Source: Aliikangiella coralliicola
GTDB taxonomy: Bacteria > Pseudomonadota > Gammaproteobacteria > Enterobacterales > Kangiellaceae
NCBI RefSeq assembly: GCF_007004725.1
Contig: NZ_ML660166.1
Location: forward strand, 372,001 to 436,000
DNA length: 64,000 nt
Direction of reading: 5' to 3'
In this document: positions 21,384 to 30,823 of the stretch, piece after piece
Position numbering within the stretch: the stretch's first letter is position 1
How the letters are laid out: every line of letters begins with the position of its first letter
Made by a program: the position numbers and the translations under genes
The notes under the pieces: generated by a model
Told to the model about the DNA's origin: nothing
Database searches by the model: none
The model's input: the letters and a program-made list of their open reading frames with translations, nothing else

Positions 21384-21869
21384 ATGGTAGAAATAAAATT
21401 AGCAACGACAGATGACGCTTCTCTCCTCGAAAAAGTTGCACGCCCAATTTGGCAAGAACACTACGAACCGATTATCGGGCTTGAGCAAGTTGAATATATG
21501 CTCGATAAATTCCAAAGTCGCGAAGTAATTACAGAACAAATAGAACAGGGATTTGAGTATTTTATCGTTAGCCATGACAAAGCACCTGTCGGCTATATGT
21601 CGGTGGAAAAGAGAGAAAAGAGCTTATTTATCAGTAAGTTTTACCTGAATTCAAGTGTGAGAGGTAAAGGTATTGGGAAAGTTATGCTCAATAAAGTCCA
21701 TCAATTAGCAAAAGAAAAAGAATGTAATCAATTGGAATTAACCGTCAACAAATATAATCCCGCCTATCAAATCTACTTAAAACTGGGTTTTGAAAACAGA
21801 GAATCTATTCAGATTGATATCGGTTCAGGCTTTATTATGGATGATTATCGCATGATTAAACCGATATGA
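21384..21869 (+). CDS. GNAT-family N-acetyltransferase
   Basis: A 161-aa acetyltransferase. The acetyl-CoA-binding motif A is seen as VRGKGIGKVMLNKVHQLAKE (about residues 93-112), followed by the motif B region YQIYLKLGFENRES. The opening IKLATTDDASLLEKVARPIWQEHY is typical of the family. The substrate cannot be deduced. The ATG at 21384 starts exactly at the domain; an upstream ATG at 21330 in frame would add 18 residues of uncertain value. It is divergent from mreB and convergent with dnaE. Confidence 0.8.
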   Translation: MVEIKLATTDDASLLEKVARPIWQEHYEPIIGLEQVEYMLDKFQSREVITEQIEQGFEYFIVSHDKAPVGYMSVEKREKSLFISKFYLNSSVRGKGIGKVMLNKVHQLAKEKECNQLELTVNKYNPAYQIYLKLGFENRESIQIDIGSGFIMDDYRMIKPI

Positions 21870-21922
21870 GAGCCATGAACAGCTCCAGCCAAGCGTTTCC
21901 TTGTTTGCCCTGATAACAATTT

Positions 21923-21948
21923 AATACTGGTCAAAACCAGTATTTATG
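21923..21948. terminator. Hairpin terminator between the GNAT gene and dnaE
   Basis: An 8-bp perfect stem AATACTGG/CCAGTATT (21923-21930 with 21937-21944, loop TCAAAA) ends in TTTA. It lies between two convergent genes and probably ends transcription of the acetyltransferase. Confidence 0.6.
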
Positions 21949-22042
21949 GGCAGATTTATTTGCTAAGTGCGCATTTGAATAGTTGCTAAGTTCAACTGCC
22001 ACTATCTATCGTCGAGATCAAATGGTAAGTAAATTGGTATAC

Positions 22043-25000
22043 TCAGTAAACCACGGCGACTCTGCGACAACCTTTCAAATTTTTAAGATTGTACATCAGC
22101 TCATCAGTCGGTTTTACAGACCAATCACCGCCAGCGATAATCTGCGAACCAATGCCATCGAGTTTACATCGGAGTCGAACCGGGCATAACCCACCTTTAT
22201 AAGGCGTGAGTGACTCAACAATTTCCTCGGCTAACAAGTTACTTTCGCTAAAGTCAGCTTCAATTTGCAAATACTTTGACTGACGCTCGCGTACCTGGGT
22301 GAGTTCACTTAATTCCACCGCGCTCATTTTTAGACCACCGGAAAAATCATCATTTGATATATCACCTTTGGCAACTATCACTTCATCAGTTCGCAAAATA
22401 TCCCGGTTAACTTCATAAAGATCACTATAAACCATTACATCAACTCGACCGCTTTGATCATCAAGCGAAACAATCGCCCAGTTTAGACCTTTCTTGGTTT
22501 TCATCACGCGAATACCAACAATTAGACCGGCTACCGAAACATATTCTCCACGACGTGTCGGTTGCAATGAATTGAGGCGTAGATTACAAAACTGTTTAAT
22601 CTCGGGTAGGTAACGATCAATCGGGTGACCCGTTAAGTACAAACCTAAAGTTTCTTTTTCACCCTGTAGTACTTTGTCTTCCGGCCACGGTCGAACTAAC
22701 GCAAATTCTGGTGACTTTCCTTCTCCAGATTCAGTCGGCGAACCAAACAAATCATTTTGCCCCAAAAGTTGATCTCGTTTAAATTGTTCGGCGCTTTTTA
22801 TCGCATGCTCAAGGGATGCCATCATGACAGCCCTGTCCGGTCCAAGGGCATCCAACGCTCCAGCCCGGATCAACGCTTCGAGGTTTCGCCGGTTTACTTT
22901 CTTCAGATCGACTCGATTACAAAAATCGAATAAATCCCGGTAAACACCATCTTTATTTCGTTGATCAACAATAGATTGAATGGCTCCCTCACCAACGCCT
23001 TTAATCGCACCGATGCCATAAATAATCGTCTGCCTGCCATCAATGGTAAATTTATAAAGTCCGCGATTAACATCGGGCGGTACGATTTTTAACCCCATCG
23101 ATTTGGCATCGTCAACATAGGTCACCACTTTATCAGTGTTATCCATATCAGAAGACATAACGGCCGCCATAAACGCCGCAGGGTAATGGGTTTTTAACCA
23201 GGCAGTTTGGAAGGAAACCAGGGCGTAAGCTGCAGAGTGAGATTTGTTAAAACCGTAACCCGCAAACTTTTCCATCAAGTCAAAAATATGTCCGGCCAGT
23301 TCACCATCAACATCTCTGGCGATTGCGCCTTTCATAAAAATCTTGCGCTGTTCTTCCATTACTTCAGGTTTCTTCTTACCCATTGCACGGCGTAACAGGT
23401 CAGCGCCGCCTAAACTAAACTCAGCCAAAACCTGGGCGATTTGCATAACCTGTTCTTGATAGAGAATAATGCCATAAGTAGGTTCTAAAACAGGTTTGAG
23501 ATCCTCGTGCTGGTAATCTGAATGGGGATAGGCAACTTCTTGACGGCCATGCTTTCGATTAATGAAATCGTCCACCATTCCCGAGCCTAACGGACCAGGT
23601 CGGAATAGTGCTACCAAAGCGATGATATCTTCGAAATTACTGGGTAAGAGTTTTTTGATTAGCTCTTTCATGCCGCGAGATTCAAGCTGAAATACTGCGG
23701 TGGTGTTGGCAGATTTTAATAGCTCAAAGGTTTTCGGATCATCCAGAGCAATCGTATCAATATTGAGATTGGGCTCTCCGGCAGGGATCAATTGTTCATT
23801 GATCATGCCAACGGCCCAATCAATGATGGTTAGCGTTCGTAACCCAAGGAAGTCAAACTTAACCAGACCGGCAGACTCAACGTCGTCCTTATCAAACTGA
23901 GTTACCAGTCCTTCGCCCGCTTCATCACAATAAAGTGCAGCGAAATCTGTCAGATCTGAAGGCGATATAACAACTCCCCCCGCATGCTTACCCGCATTTC
24001 GGGTAATCCCTTCGAGTTTTATTGCCATGTCCCAGATTGCTTGAAAATCTTCTTCCTCTTCGTATCTTTGACGAATCTCTTCTTCTTGCTCCCAGGCTTT
24101 GCTCAGTGTCATACCAACATCAAAAGGGATTAGTTTTGACATCTTATCGACAAAACCGTACGGCTGACTGAGTACTCGGCCTACATCCCTGATAACAGCT
24201 TTTGCTGCTAATCGACCAAAGGTAATAATCTGTGAAACGCTATTTCGTCCGTATTTTTCTGCAACATAATCGATAACTCTATCACGCCCATCCATACAAA
24301 AATCGATATCGAAATCAGGCATCGATACCCTTTCTGGATTAAGAAAACGCTCGAAAAGTAAATCATATTGAAGTGGGTCAAGGTCGGTAATTTTCATAGC
24401 GTAGGCAACTAAAGAGCCCGCGCCTGAACCTCGTCCAGGTCCAACCGGAATATCGTTGTCTTTCCCCCAACGAATGAAGTCGGCAACAATCAGAAAGTAA
24501 CCCGGAAATCCCATTTGATTAATAACGTCGAGTTCCACCTTCAGTCGTTCATCATATTCCTTTCGCTTTTCACTGAAGTCAGGTGCGCTGGTGTCCATTA
24601 TTTCAACCAGTCGCTCCTCAAGACCTTCTTCACTCAACTGACAGAAATATTCCTCGATGGTCAAACCATCAGGAATTGGGTAATTAGGTAAAAAATATTC
24701 GCCGAGATGTAGCGATAAATTGCATCGTTTTGCAATTTCGACAGTATTTTGCAACGCTTCGGGGATGTCGGAAAATAACTCGGACATTTCCTTAGCTGAT
24801 TTTAGATATTGTTGATCAGTGTAGCTCTTGGGTCGACGCGGATCATCAAGCACTCTTCCCTGGTTAATACACACGCGAATTTCATGGGCTTCAAAATCTG
24901 CCTGCTCCAGAAAACAAACATCGTTTGTCGCAACCACCGGTGTGCCAGAGCCTTGAGCAAACCCGGCAACCGATTGAATGTAAGCCCCTTCTCCCTGTCG

Positions 25001-25570
25001 GCCAGTCCGCTGCAGTTCCAGGTAATAACGATTGGGAAAATGATGATTCCAGAAACCAAGTTGTTTAGCGGCAATTTCGTGGTGCCCAGCGATCAAGGAT
25101 CGACCCACATCGCCGTCTTTTCCGCCGGACAAAACAATGAGCCCCTCGCTATGATCAATTAACCATTCTTTTTCGACAATGGGTAATCCCAATTTCTGGT
25201 TAGTTTGATAGGCTCTTGAAACTAACTGCTTCGCATTTAAATAACCGTCATCGTTTTGGCAGAGAACAGCAATTTTGAATACTTCATTTTCATCTTCTGA
25301 ATCATTGATCCATAAATCAACACCAACGATAGGCTTAACGCCGTTGGCTATTGCTCGACGATAATATTTGATCAAACCACAAAAATTGATATGGTCGGTT
25401 AATGCAACCGCAGGCATCGACATTTCTGCAACACGATCAATCGTAGGATTAATCCTGCATATCCCATCAACCATGGAAAATTCAGAATGCACTCTAAGAT
25501 GGACAAAATCATAAACCGGCGAGTCTATAGCTTCATCAGTTTGCGTTTCAAGGTCTTGTTTTTCTGTCAT
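22043..25570 (-). CDS. dnaE: DnaE, DNA polymerase III alpha subunit
   Basis: The 1175-aa replicative polymerase catalytic subunit. An N-terminal PHP domain (FVHLRVHSEFSMVDG, LTDHINFCGLIKYYRRA) is followed by the C-family polymerase core with the catalytic acidic residues in MPDFDIDFCMDGRD and GPGRGSGAGSLVAYA. A helix-hairpin-helix segment and an OB-fold domain (VSVAGLIVGIRVMKTKKG) lie near the C-terminus, which ends in the tau-binding tail. Length is normal. It follows rnhB by 75 bases on the same strand, the conserved rnhB-dnaE order. Confidence 0.97.
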   Translation of the reverse strand: MTEKQDLETQTDEAIDSPVYDFVHLRVHSEFSMVDGICRINPTIDRVAEMSMPAVALTDHINFCGLIKYYRRAIANGVKPIVGVDLWINDSEDENEVFKIAVLCQNDDGYLNAKQLVSRAYQTNQKLGLPIVEKEWLIDHSEGLIVLSGGKDGDVGRSLIAGHHEIAAKQLGFWNHHFPNRYYLELQRTGRQGEGAYIQSVAGFAQGSGTPVVATNDVCFLEQADFEAHEIRVCINQGRVLDDPRRPKSYTDQQYLKSAKEMSELFSDIPEALQNTVEIAKRCNLSLHLGEYFLPNYPIPDGLTIEEYFCQLSEEGLEERLVEIMDTSAPDFSEKRKEYDERLKVELDVINQMGFPGYFLIVADFIRWGKDNDIPVGPGRGSGAGSLVAYAMKITDLDPLQYDLLFERFLNPERVSMPDFDIDFCMDGRDRVIDYVAEKYGRNSVSQIITFGRLAAKAVIRDVGRVLSQPYGFVDKMSKLIPFDVGMTLSKAWEQEEEIRQRYEEEEDFQAIWDMAIKLEGITRNAGKHAGGVVISPSDLTDFAALYCDEAGEGLVTQFDKDDVESAGLVKFDFLGLRTLTIIDWAVGMINEQLIPAGEPNLNIDTIALDDPKTFELLKSANTTAVFQLESRGMKELIKKLLPSNFEDIIALVALFRPGPLGSGMVDDFINRKHGRQEVAYPHSDYQHEDLKPVLEPTYGIILYQEQVMQIAQVLAEFSLGGADLLRRAMGKKKPEVMEEQRKIFMKGAIARDVDGELAGHIFDLMEKFAGYGFNKSHSAAYALVSFQTAWLKTHYPAAFMAAVMSSDMDNTDKVVTYVDDAKSMGLKIVPPDVNRGLYKFTIDGRQTIIYGIGAIKGVGEGAIQSIVDQRNKDGVYRDLFDFCNRVDLKKVNRRNLEALIRAGALDALGPDRAVMMASLEHAIKSAEQFKRDQLLGQNDLFGSPTESGEGKSPEFALVRPWPEDKVLQGEKETLGLYLTGHPIDRYLPEIKQFCNLRLNSLQPTRRGEYVSVAGLIVGIRVMKTKKGLNWAIVSLDDQSGRVDVMVYSDLYEVNRDILRTDEVIVAKGDISNDDFSGGLKMSAVELSELTQVRERQSKYLQIEADFSESNLLAEEIVESLTPYKGGLCPVRLRCKLDGIGSQIIAGGDWSVKPTDELMYNLKNLKGCRRVAVVY

Positions 25571-25645
25571 ATTCTTTTATCAATAAGCCTATCAATGAAT
25601 TGAATAGCAAGCGTCAATTAATCAACACACTGACCGATTAATATC

Positions 25646-26224
25646 CTAAATCAGCTGTAATTGTTTTTGCACCGGCGCAAAACTTTTACGATGAATCTTT
25701 GTAACGCCAAGCTTTGCCAGCGCTTCACGGTGTGTTTTCGTCGGATAGCCTTTATGTTGCGCAAACCCATAGCCAGGAAATACAGCTTCCATTTCTATCA
25801 TTTCAAGGTCACGTGCTACCTTGGCAATAATAGATGCCGCGCTGATTGCCGGTTCAGTCAAATCCCCTTTAACGATTGCTTCAGCGGTACAAGGAAGTTT
25901 CGGTAATTTATTGCCATCGACGAGACAATGTCCAGGTTTAACCTCAAGCCCTTCCACCGCACGTTGCATAGCCAGCAAACTCGCATTCAAAATATTGATT
26001 TCGTCAATTTCCAACGGTTCTGCCCGAGCGATACACCAACTCAATGCCTTAAGTTTAATTTCTTCAGCAAGTTGTATCCGTTTTTTCTCAGAAAGCTTTT
26101 TAGAATCAGTCAAGCCTTCAATCGGCTGCTTTGGATCAAGAATGACTGCGGCTGCAATTACCGGCCCGGCTAATGGGCCTCGACCCACTTCATCAACACC
26201 AGCGGTCAGATGGTCTTTATACAA
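25646..26224 (-). CDS. rnhB: RnhB, ribonuclease HII
   Basis: A 192-aa enzyme that nicks DNA at embedded ribonucleotides and cleaves RNA in RNA-DNA hybrids. The metal-binding DE pair is in [14 protein letters not shown] (D11, E12), with further active-site residues in LVDGN and [11 protein letters not shown]. In most gammaproteobacteria lpxB lies directly upstream; here lpxB has been moved to the opposite strand 2.5 kb away and a 436-base gap precedes rnhB. Confidence 0.95.
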   Translation of the reverse strand: MYKDHLTAGVDEVGRGPLAGPVIAAAVILDPKQPIEGLTDSKKLSEKKRIQLAEEIKLKALSWCIARAEPLEIDEINILNASLLAMQRAVEGLEVKPGHCLVDGNKLPKLPCTAEAIVKGDLTEPAISAASIIAKVARDLEMIEMEAVFPGYGFAQHKGYPTKTHREALAKLGVTKIHRKSFAPVQKQLQLI

Positions 26225-26660
26225 TTAGATTCCCCTGAAGATTGTAAAATACGAGCCAATACTCACTAAAAATTGTTTGAATAAATAAGCACTTAGGTCA
26301 ATTTTTTCGATCAGTAAACAAGTCGATAAACTTGTTTCAAGGCTTTACTAAGAGTTGTGTTTTTTCCTTTAATTACAAAGGGTTAAAGAAAGCCAAGATC
26401 AATCAATGAGATAAGGCATTATTTCATATTTAACTCGCTAATCCCAGCGGTTTTCCCTTCCAATTTTCTAAATGTTAACTGGTATCTCTAACTGTTCGAA
26501 AAGGCGAAGAAATAATTTATATTTAGGATTGAGTGACGTTTAGAACCATCCCACAGTATAGGCTAGTACATTTCAAATCCAGTCAATTTATGCTATTGTC
26601 GCGCTTTATCATACAGGCTATTCCAGTCTCCTATTAACCCGCAAAAGAGCAGAATTTTTA
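26225..26660. other. Divergent intergenic region between rnhB and the gnnA-like gene
   Basis: A 436-base, A+T-rich gap with no convincing gene. A hairpin AAACAAGT/ACTTGTTT (26316-26323 with 26330-26337) lies on the rnhB side without a T run. Towards the plus-strand genes, TGCTATTGT at 26591-26599 is an extended -10-like element with TTTCAA (26571-26576) 17 bases before it. This is a plausible promoter for the gnnA-gnnB-lpxB unit. Confidence 0.4.
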
Positions 26661-27596
26661 ATGAATAAAATCAAAACAGCTGTGATTGGTGTTGGTTATC
26701 TCGGTAAATTTCACGCTCAAAAATATGCCAATCTGGAAAACAGTCAACTCATAGCAGTTGTCGATGCCAGCCAGATGACCGCTTCAGAAATCGCGAAACA
26801 ATATTCGGTTGAAGCACTCACCGATTATCGACAACTTCTTGGCAAAGTTGACGCGGTCAGCATTGCTGCGCCAACTAGCCTGCACCACCAAATTGCAAAA
26901 GATTTTCTTAACCATGGTACTCATGTTCTGATTGAAAAACCTATCACAGTGACAGTCGAACAAGCCGATGAATTATTAGCATTAGCTCGACAAAAAGACT
27001 TGTTAATCCAGGTTGGTTTTCTCGAGCGTTTTAATGCTGCGGTGCTAGAGCTAGACAAAGTACTGACAAAGCCTTTATTTATTGAATCACACCGATTAGC
27101 ACCTTTTAACCCACGAGCAACCGACGTTAATGTTGTTCTCGACTTGATGATTCACGACATCGATATTATTTTGAACATAGTCAAATCGGAACTTAAATCC
27201 ATTTCCGCTTCAGGCGCGCCGGTTTTGACGAACTCTACCGATATTGTGAATGCCCGACTCGAATTTGAAAATGGCTGCGTGGCTAATGTTACTGCCAGTC
27301 GAGTATCCATGAAAAACGAACGAAAAATGCGCTTGTTCCAGCAAGATTCCTGCGTCACTATTGATTTTCAAAATCGCGCTTTGAATCTTTATCAGAAAGG
27401 TGAAGAATGTGATGAAAATGGCATTCCGAAAATCATTGCTAATGAACAAACTTTCGACAACAATGACGCACTTCAAACAGAAATCATCGCATTTCTAAAT
27501 AGTATTGAAACACAATCTCCGACATTAGTGACTGGTGAAGATGGTAGACGTGCACTCGATACCGCAATCAAAATTTCTCAACTTTTAAGCGAGTAA
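26661..27596 (+). CDS. gnnA: Gfo/Idh/MocA oxidoreductase, likely UDP-GlcNAc 3-dehydrogenase (GnnA-like)
   Basis: A 311-aa NAD(P)-dependent oxidoreductase with an N-terminal Rossmann fold (GVGYLGKFHAQKYANL, residues 11-26) and the family EKP motif (VLIEKPITV, about residue 90), followed by the alpha/beta substrate domain (MIHDIDIIL). Members of this family oxidise sugars. Because an aminotransferase, lpxB and two lpxA genes are adjacent, the best match is GnnA, which oxidises the 3-hydroxyl of UDP-GlcNAc as the first step to UDP-GlcNAc3N for lipid A. This comes from context; the family also contains WlbA-type enzymes for O-antigen sugars. It is the first gene of a plus-strand trio, 8 bases before the next. 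Confidence 0.7.
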   Translation: MNKIKTAVIGVGYLGKFHAQKYANLENSQLIAVVDASQMTASEIAKQYSVEALTDYRQLLGKVDAVSIAAPTSLHHQIAKDFLNHGTHVLIEKPITVTVEQADELLALARQKDLLIQVGFLERFNAAVLELDKVLTKPLFIESHRLAPFNPRATDVNVVLDLMIHDIDIILNIVKSELKSISASGAPVLTNSTDIVNARLEFENGCVANVTASRVSMKNERKMRLFQQDSCVTIDFQNRALNLYQKGEECDENGIPKIIANEQTFDNNDALQTEIIAFLNSIETQSPTLVTGEDGRRALDTAIKISQLLSE

Positions 27597-27604
27597 AGAA
27601 AACA

Positions 27605-28699
27605 ATGAATATTCCAATGGTTGATCTCAAACAACAGTACCTCGAGCTCAAACAGGAAATTGACGACGGCCTTCAAGCGGCTCTCGAATCAACACAATTT
27701 ATACTCGGACCAAATGTCCAGGCATTCGAAAAAGAAGCAGCCGAATACTTGGGTGTAAAACACTGTCTTGGTGTTAACTCAGGAACAGATGCACTTCACC
27801 TGGCATTAATAGCGGCTGGTGTTGGGAAAGGTGATGAAGTAATCACAACAACATTTACTTTCATCGCAACCGCCGAAGCAATTAGTTATGTCGGAGCGAC
27901 GCCGGTATTTGTTGATGTCGATCCAAAAACATTTAACATGGATCTGGGACAGGTCAGAAAAAATATCAACAGCAAAACCAAAGCTATTATTCCAGTTCAT
28001 CTTTTTGGACAACCGGTCAATATGCCAGAACTGGTTGAGCTCAGCCAACTGCATAATATAAAAATTGTTGAAGACTGCGCCCAATCTTTCGGTGCTGACA
28101 TCAATGGAAAACAGACTGGTAGCTTTGGCGACATTGGTGCTTTTAGTTTTTTCCCAAGTAAAAATCTCGGTTGCTTCGGAGACGGAGGATTAATCAGCAC
28201 CAACTCTGACGAGATATTTGAACATCTGAATGTATTAAGAAATCATGGCATGAGTGTTCGCTATCATCATACAGAAATTGGTTACAACAGCCGCCTGGAC
28301 GAATTGCAGGCAGTGATATTGAGAGTCAAGTTAAAGCACATCGATCGTTTTAACGATAACCGAAGAAGAGTTGATAGTCTTTATAAAACTTTCCTTGCCG
28401 AAACAGACGTGGTGACTCCATTTGAAGATAAAACAGGCAAACACGTTTACCACCAATATACCTGCTTGCACCCCAAACGCGACCAAATAATGCAGGCATT
28501 GCAACAAGCCAAAATCGCTTGCGCCATTTATTATCCTATTCCGCTTCATAGACAGGATGTTTATCAGGAGCAATTCAAAAACCTTAGCTTGCCGAACGCC
28601 GAATCGATCGTTGAAAAATGTTTTTCTCTCCCGATCTATCCAGAATTAACGGAAGAAAAAATTCAGCAAGTCTGCGAAGTTATCAAAACGGCAATTTAA
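27605..28699 (+). CDS. gnnB: DegT/DnrJ/EryC1 PLP aminotransferase, likely GnnB
   Basis: A 364-aa sugar-nucleotide aminotransferase. The PLP-binding lysine is K186 in FFPSKNLGCFGDGG; other family features are NSGTDALHLAL (residues 58-68), EDCAQSFGA and GYNSRLDELQAVIL. It transfers an amino group, usually from glutamate, to a keto-sugar nucleotide. Paired with the oxidoreductase 8 bases upstream, it would make UDP-GlcNAc3N from the 3-keto intermediate (GnnB role), the precursor of 2,3-diamino-2,3-dideoxyglucose in lipid A. A role in O-antigen or other glycan synthesis cannot be excluded from sequence alone. lpxB begins 56 bases after its stop. Confidence 0.7.
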   Translation: MNIPMVDLKQQYLELKQEIDDGLQAALESTQFILGPNVQAFEKEAAEYLGVKHCLGVNSGTDALHLALIAAGVGKGDEVITTTFTFIATAEAISYVGATPVFVDVDPKTFNMDLGQVRKNINSKTKAIIPVHLFGQPVNMPELVELSQLHNIKIVEDCAQSFGADINGKQTGSFGDIGAFSFFPSKNLGCFGDGGLISTNSDEIFEHLNVLRNHGMSVRYHHTEIGYNSRLDELQAVILRVKLKHIDRFNDNRRRVDSLYKTFLAETDVVTPFEDKTGKHVYHQYTCLHPKRDQIMQALQQAKIACAIYYPIPLHRQDVYQEQFKNLSLPNAESIVEKCFSLPIYPELTEEKIQQVCEVIKTAI

Positions 28700-28755
28700 A
28701 CGTAACGAATAATTTTGCCCGAAAACGACAACGGCAAACTGCAAAAGAATTTATT

Positions 28756-29910
28756 ATGGTAAAAAAAGTATTAATCAGCGCAGGCGAAGCTTCTGGCGAT
28801 TTGCACGCGGCCAACTTGGTAAAAAAGCTGATAGAAATTGACAGTTCAGTTGAAGTGATGGCGATGGGGGGAGATAACCTCAGAGACGCAGGAGCGGATG
28901 TCATCATTGACTGTGCAGAGTTAGCGGTTGTCGGTGTGGTCGAAGTTTTAATTAATTATCGAAAAATTAAACGCGCATTAGACAAATTAAGCGAAGTTGT
29001 TATCAACCAAAAACCAGACCTGTTAATCCTGGTAGATTACCAGGAGTTTAATATGAAACTCGCACAAACGGCCAAAAAAAATGGCGTTAAAGTGCTGTTT
29101 TATATTGGACCACAAGTTTGGGCATGGCGTCCGCATCGTGTGCATAAAATGCGGGAAAAAATTGACATGATGGCCGTGTTATTTCCATTCGAAGTCGCCT
29201 TCTACGAAAATGCTAACGTGCCGGTAAAATTTGTCGGTAATCCATTAGTGGACGAAGTAAAAGCTAACACAGATAAACTCTCACTAATTAATCAATACCA
29301 ACTTTCACCCGAGCTTAAAACCGTTGGATTACTTCCGGGCAGTCGAAAAAGTGAAATAAAAAGAATTCTCCCCATACAATTAGAATCCGCCAGACAACTG
29401 AAGCAAAAACATCCACAATTGCAGTTTGTACTGGCCGTTGCTAGCACTCTGAGTAAATCGGAAATAGAGCAACAGTGTCAACAATATTCTGAGTTGGACA
29501 TTAAATTTATTCGCGATCTTCCTTACAATGTGATGAGCGTTTGCGACGCAATAATCACTGCATCAGGAACTGCCACACTTGAAACCGGCTTAATGGAAAT
29601 TCCGCTGGCGATCACTTATCGTATTTCGCCCTTATCCTACGCAATACTTCGGCGAATGATGACCATTGACAAAGTTGGGCTAGTGAACATCGTTGCTGAA
29701 AAAATGATCGTCAAAGAATTTATACAGCAAGATGCAGTCCCAGAAAAAATAGCGGGAGAAATAAGTGAGATTTTGGAAAATGACGATTATCGAGAAAATA
29801 TGATCAACGAGTTAAAACAAGTCAAACAAAAACTTGGCATTCAAGGCGGCTCGAAAATTGTTGCCGAACTAGCTTATCAAATGTTAACGAATAACGAGCA
29901 CGTCACTTAA
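28756..29910 (+). CDS. lpxB: LpxB, lipid A disaccharide synthase
   Basis: A 384-aa GT-B (GT19) glycosyltransferase that joins UDP-2,3-diacylglucosamine to lipid X, forming the lipid A disaccharide at the inner face of the inner membrane. Markers are ISAGEASGDLHAANLV at the N-terminus, GPQVWAWRPHRVHKM in the middle, and LLPGSRKSEI followed by ASGTATLETGLMEIP in the C-terminal half. The ATG at 28756 begins on conserved sequence; the frame is open far upstream inside the aminotransferase. It lies on the strand opposite to the other lpx genes, as third gene behind gnnA/gnnB-like genes. Confidence 0.95.
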   Translation: MVKKVLISAGEASGDLHAANLVKKLIEIDSSVEVMAMGGDNLRDAGADVIIDCAELAVVGVVEVLINYRKIKRALDKLSEVVINQKPDLLILVDYQEFNMKLAQTAKKNGVKVLFYIGPQVWAWRPHRVHKMREKIDMMAVLFPFEVAFYENANVPVKFVGNPLVDEVKANTDKLSLINQYQLSPELKTVGLLPGSRKSEIKRILPIQLESARQLKQKHPQLQFVLAVASTLSKSEIEQQCQQYSELDIKFIRDLPYNVMSVCDAIITASGTATLETGLMEIPLAITYRISPLSYAILRRMMTIDKVGLVNIVAEKMIVKEFIQQDAVPEKIAGEISEILENDDYRENMINELKQVKQKLGIQGGSKIVAELAYQMLTNNEHVT

Positions 29911-29956
29911 AGTAGATTAGTTACAATGAAATCTGACAATTAACTTATTATTCGTT

Positions 29957-30724
29957 TTATCGAGCAATCCCTCTGGGAGAACTACGAATAAAATCTAACA
30001 TCAGTTGAACTGATTTAGACTCGACAGCCATAGCGGTCAACTCACTATCAATTTGTTCCTTTGAATAGCCCTTGCGATAAATCGTTTTGAATGCCCGTCT
30101 TATACTTAAGATTTCCTGCTTTTCGAATCCCCGACGCTGTAAGCCTTTGGCATTAATTGTCTTGGGTGATGATTCCGCATACATTAAGAAAGGTAAAATA
30201 TCCTGAGTCACTTTACTCTGTATGCCGACAATAGCATGTGCGCCTATTCGACAAAACTGATGTATACCGGTAAAACCACTGAGTATTGCCCAATCGTCAA
30301 CTTCCACATGCCCAGCGAGGTTTGCGCTGTTAACAATTACTATATTATTGCCAAGGATACAGTTATGGCCGATATGAACATGTGCCATTAACATATTATC
30401 GTCACCAATTTTCGTCACACAATCATCAACACTGATCGCGCGATGAATACTGACATACTCGCGAATGCTATTTCGATCTCCAATAATTAATTGAGTTTTT
30501 TCGTTTTCGTCAAAACTCAAATCCTGAGGAATATCACCGATAGAGCTAAATTGGTGAATTCGGTTGTCCTTACCGATTTTTGTTGGACCTTTAATGACAA
30601 CATGGGCTTCTACAATAGTTCCGGAATCAATTTCTACTTCCGGTCCAATAATACTATATGGACCGACTTCCACATTTTCAGCCAGTTGTGCTGATTGATC
30701 AACAATTGCCGTTGGATGGATCAT
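29957..30724 (-). CDS. lpxA: LpxA paralogue 1 (divergent UDP-GlcNAc(3N) O/N-acyltransferase)
   Basis: A 255-aa left-handed beta-helix acyltransferase with hexapeptide repeats. The catalytic histidine region reads HIGHNC, where enterobacterial LpxA has HIAHDC: both histidines are kept but the following Asp is Asn. The substrate loop reads IPQDLSFDENEKTQ, in place of the usual NQDLKYAGEPTR, so the Lys near 76 and the PTR segment are lost. HQFCRIGAHAIVG and GLQRRGF are conserved. These changes suggest altered sugar selectivity, perhaps for UDP-GlcNAc3N, an inference. It follows the second lpxA by about 100 bases and is the last gene of the minus-strand lpx cluster, convergent with lpxB. Confidence 0.8.
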   Translation of the reverse strand: MIHPTAIVDQSAQLAENVEVGPYSIIGPEVEIDSGTIVEAHVVIKGPTKIGKDNRIHQFSSIGDIPQDLSFDENEKTQLIIGDRNSIREYVSIHRAISVDDCVTKIGDDNMLMAHVHIGHNCILGNNIVIVNSANLAGHVEVDDWAILSGFTGIHQFCRIGAHAIVGIQSKVTQDILPFLMYAESSPKTINAKGLQRRGFEKQEILSIRRAFKTIYRKGYSKEQIDSELTAMAVESKSVQLMLDFIRSSPRGIAR

Positions 30725-30823
30725 AAGAACTATCTTTCAATTAACGAGTTGAGGCGCGTGGATTTGCGCGTGTCTAGTTTGTTTGGAATTATATTGCTTC
30801 TGCGCTGAAGACGCTAACGAATT

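Noticed and set aside
26316..26337. Hairpin AAACAAGT/ACTTGTTT as a terminator
   Set aside because: There is no T run on either strand and no gene ending nearby; it lies upstream of both divergent genes.
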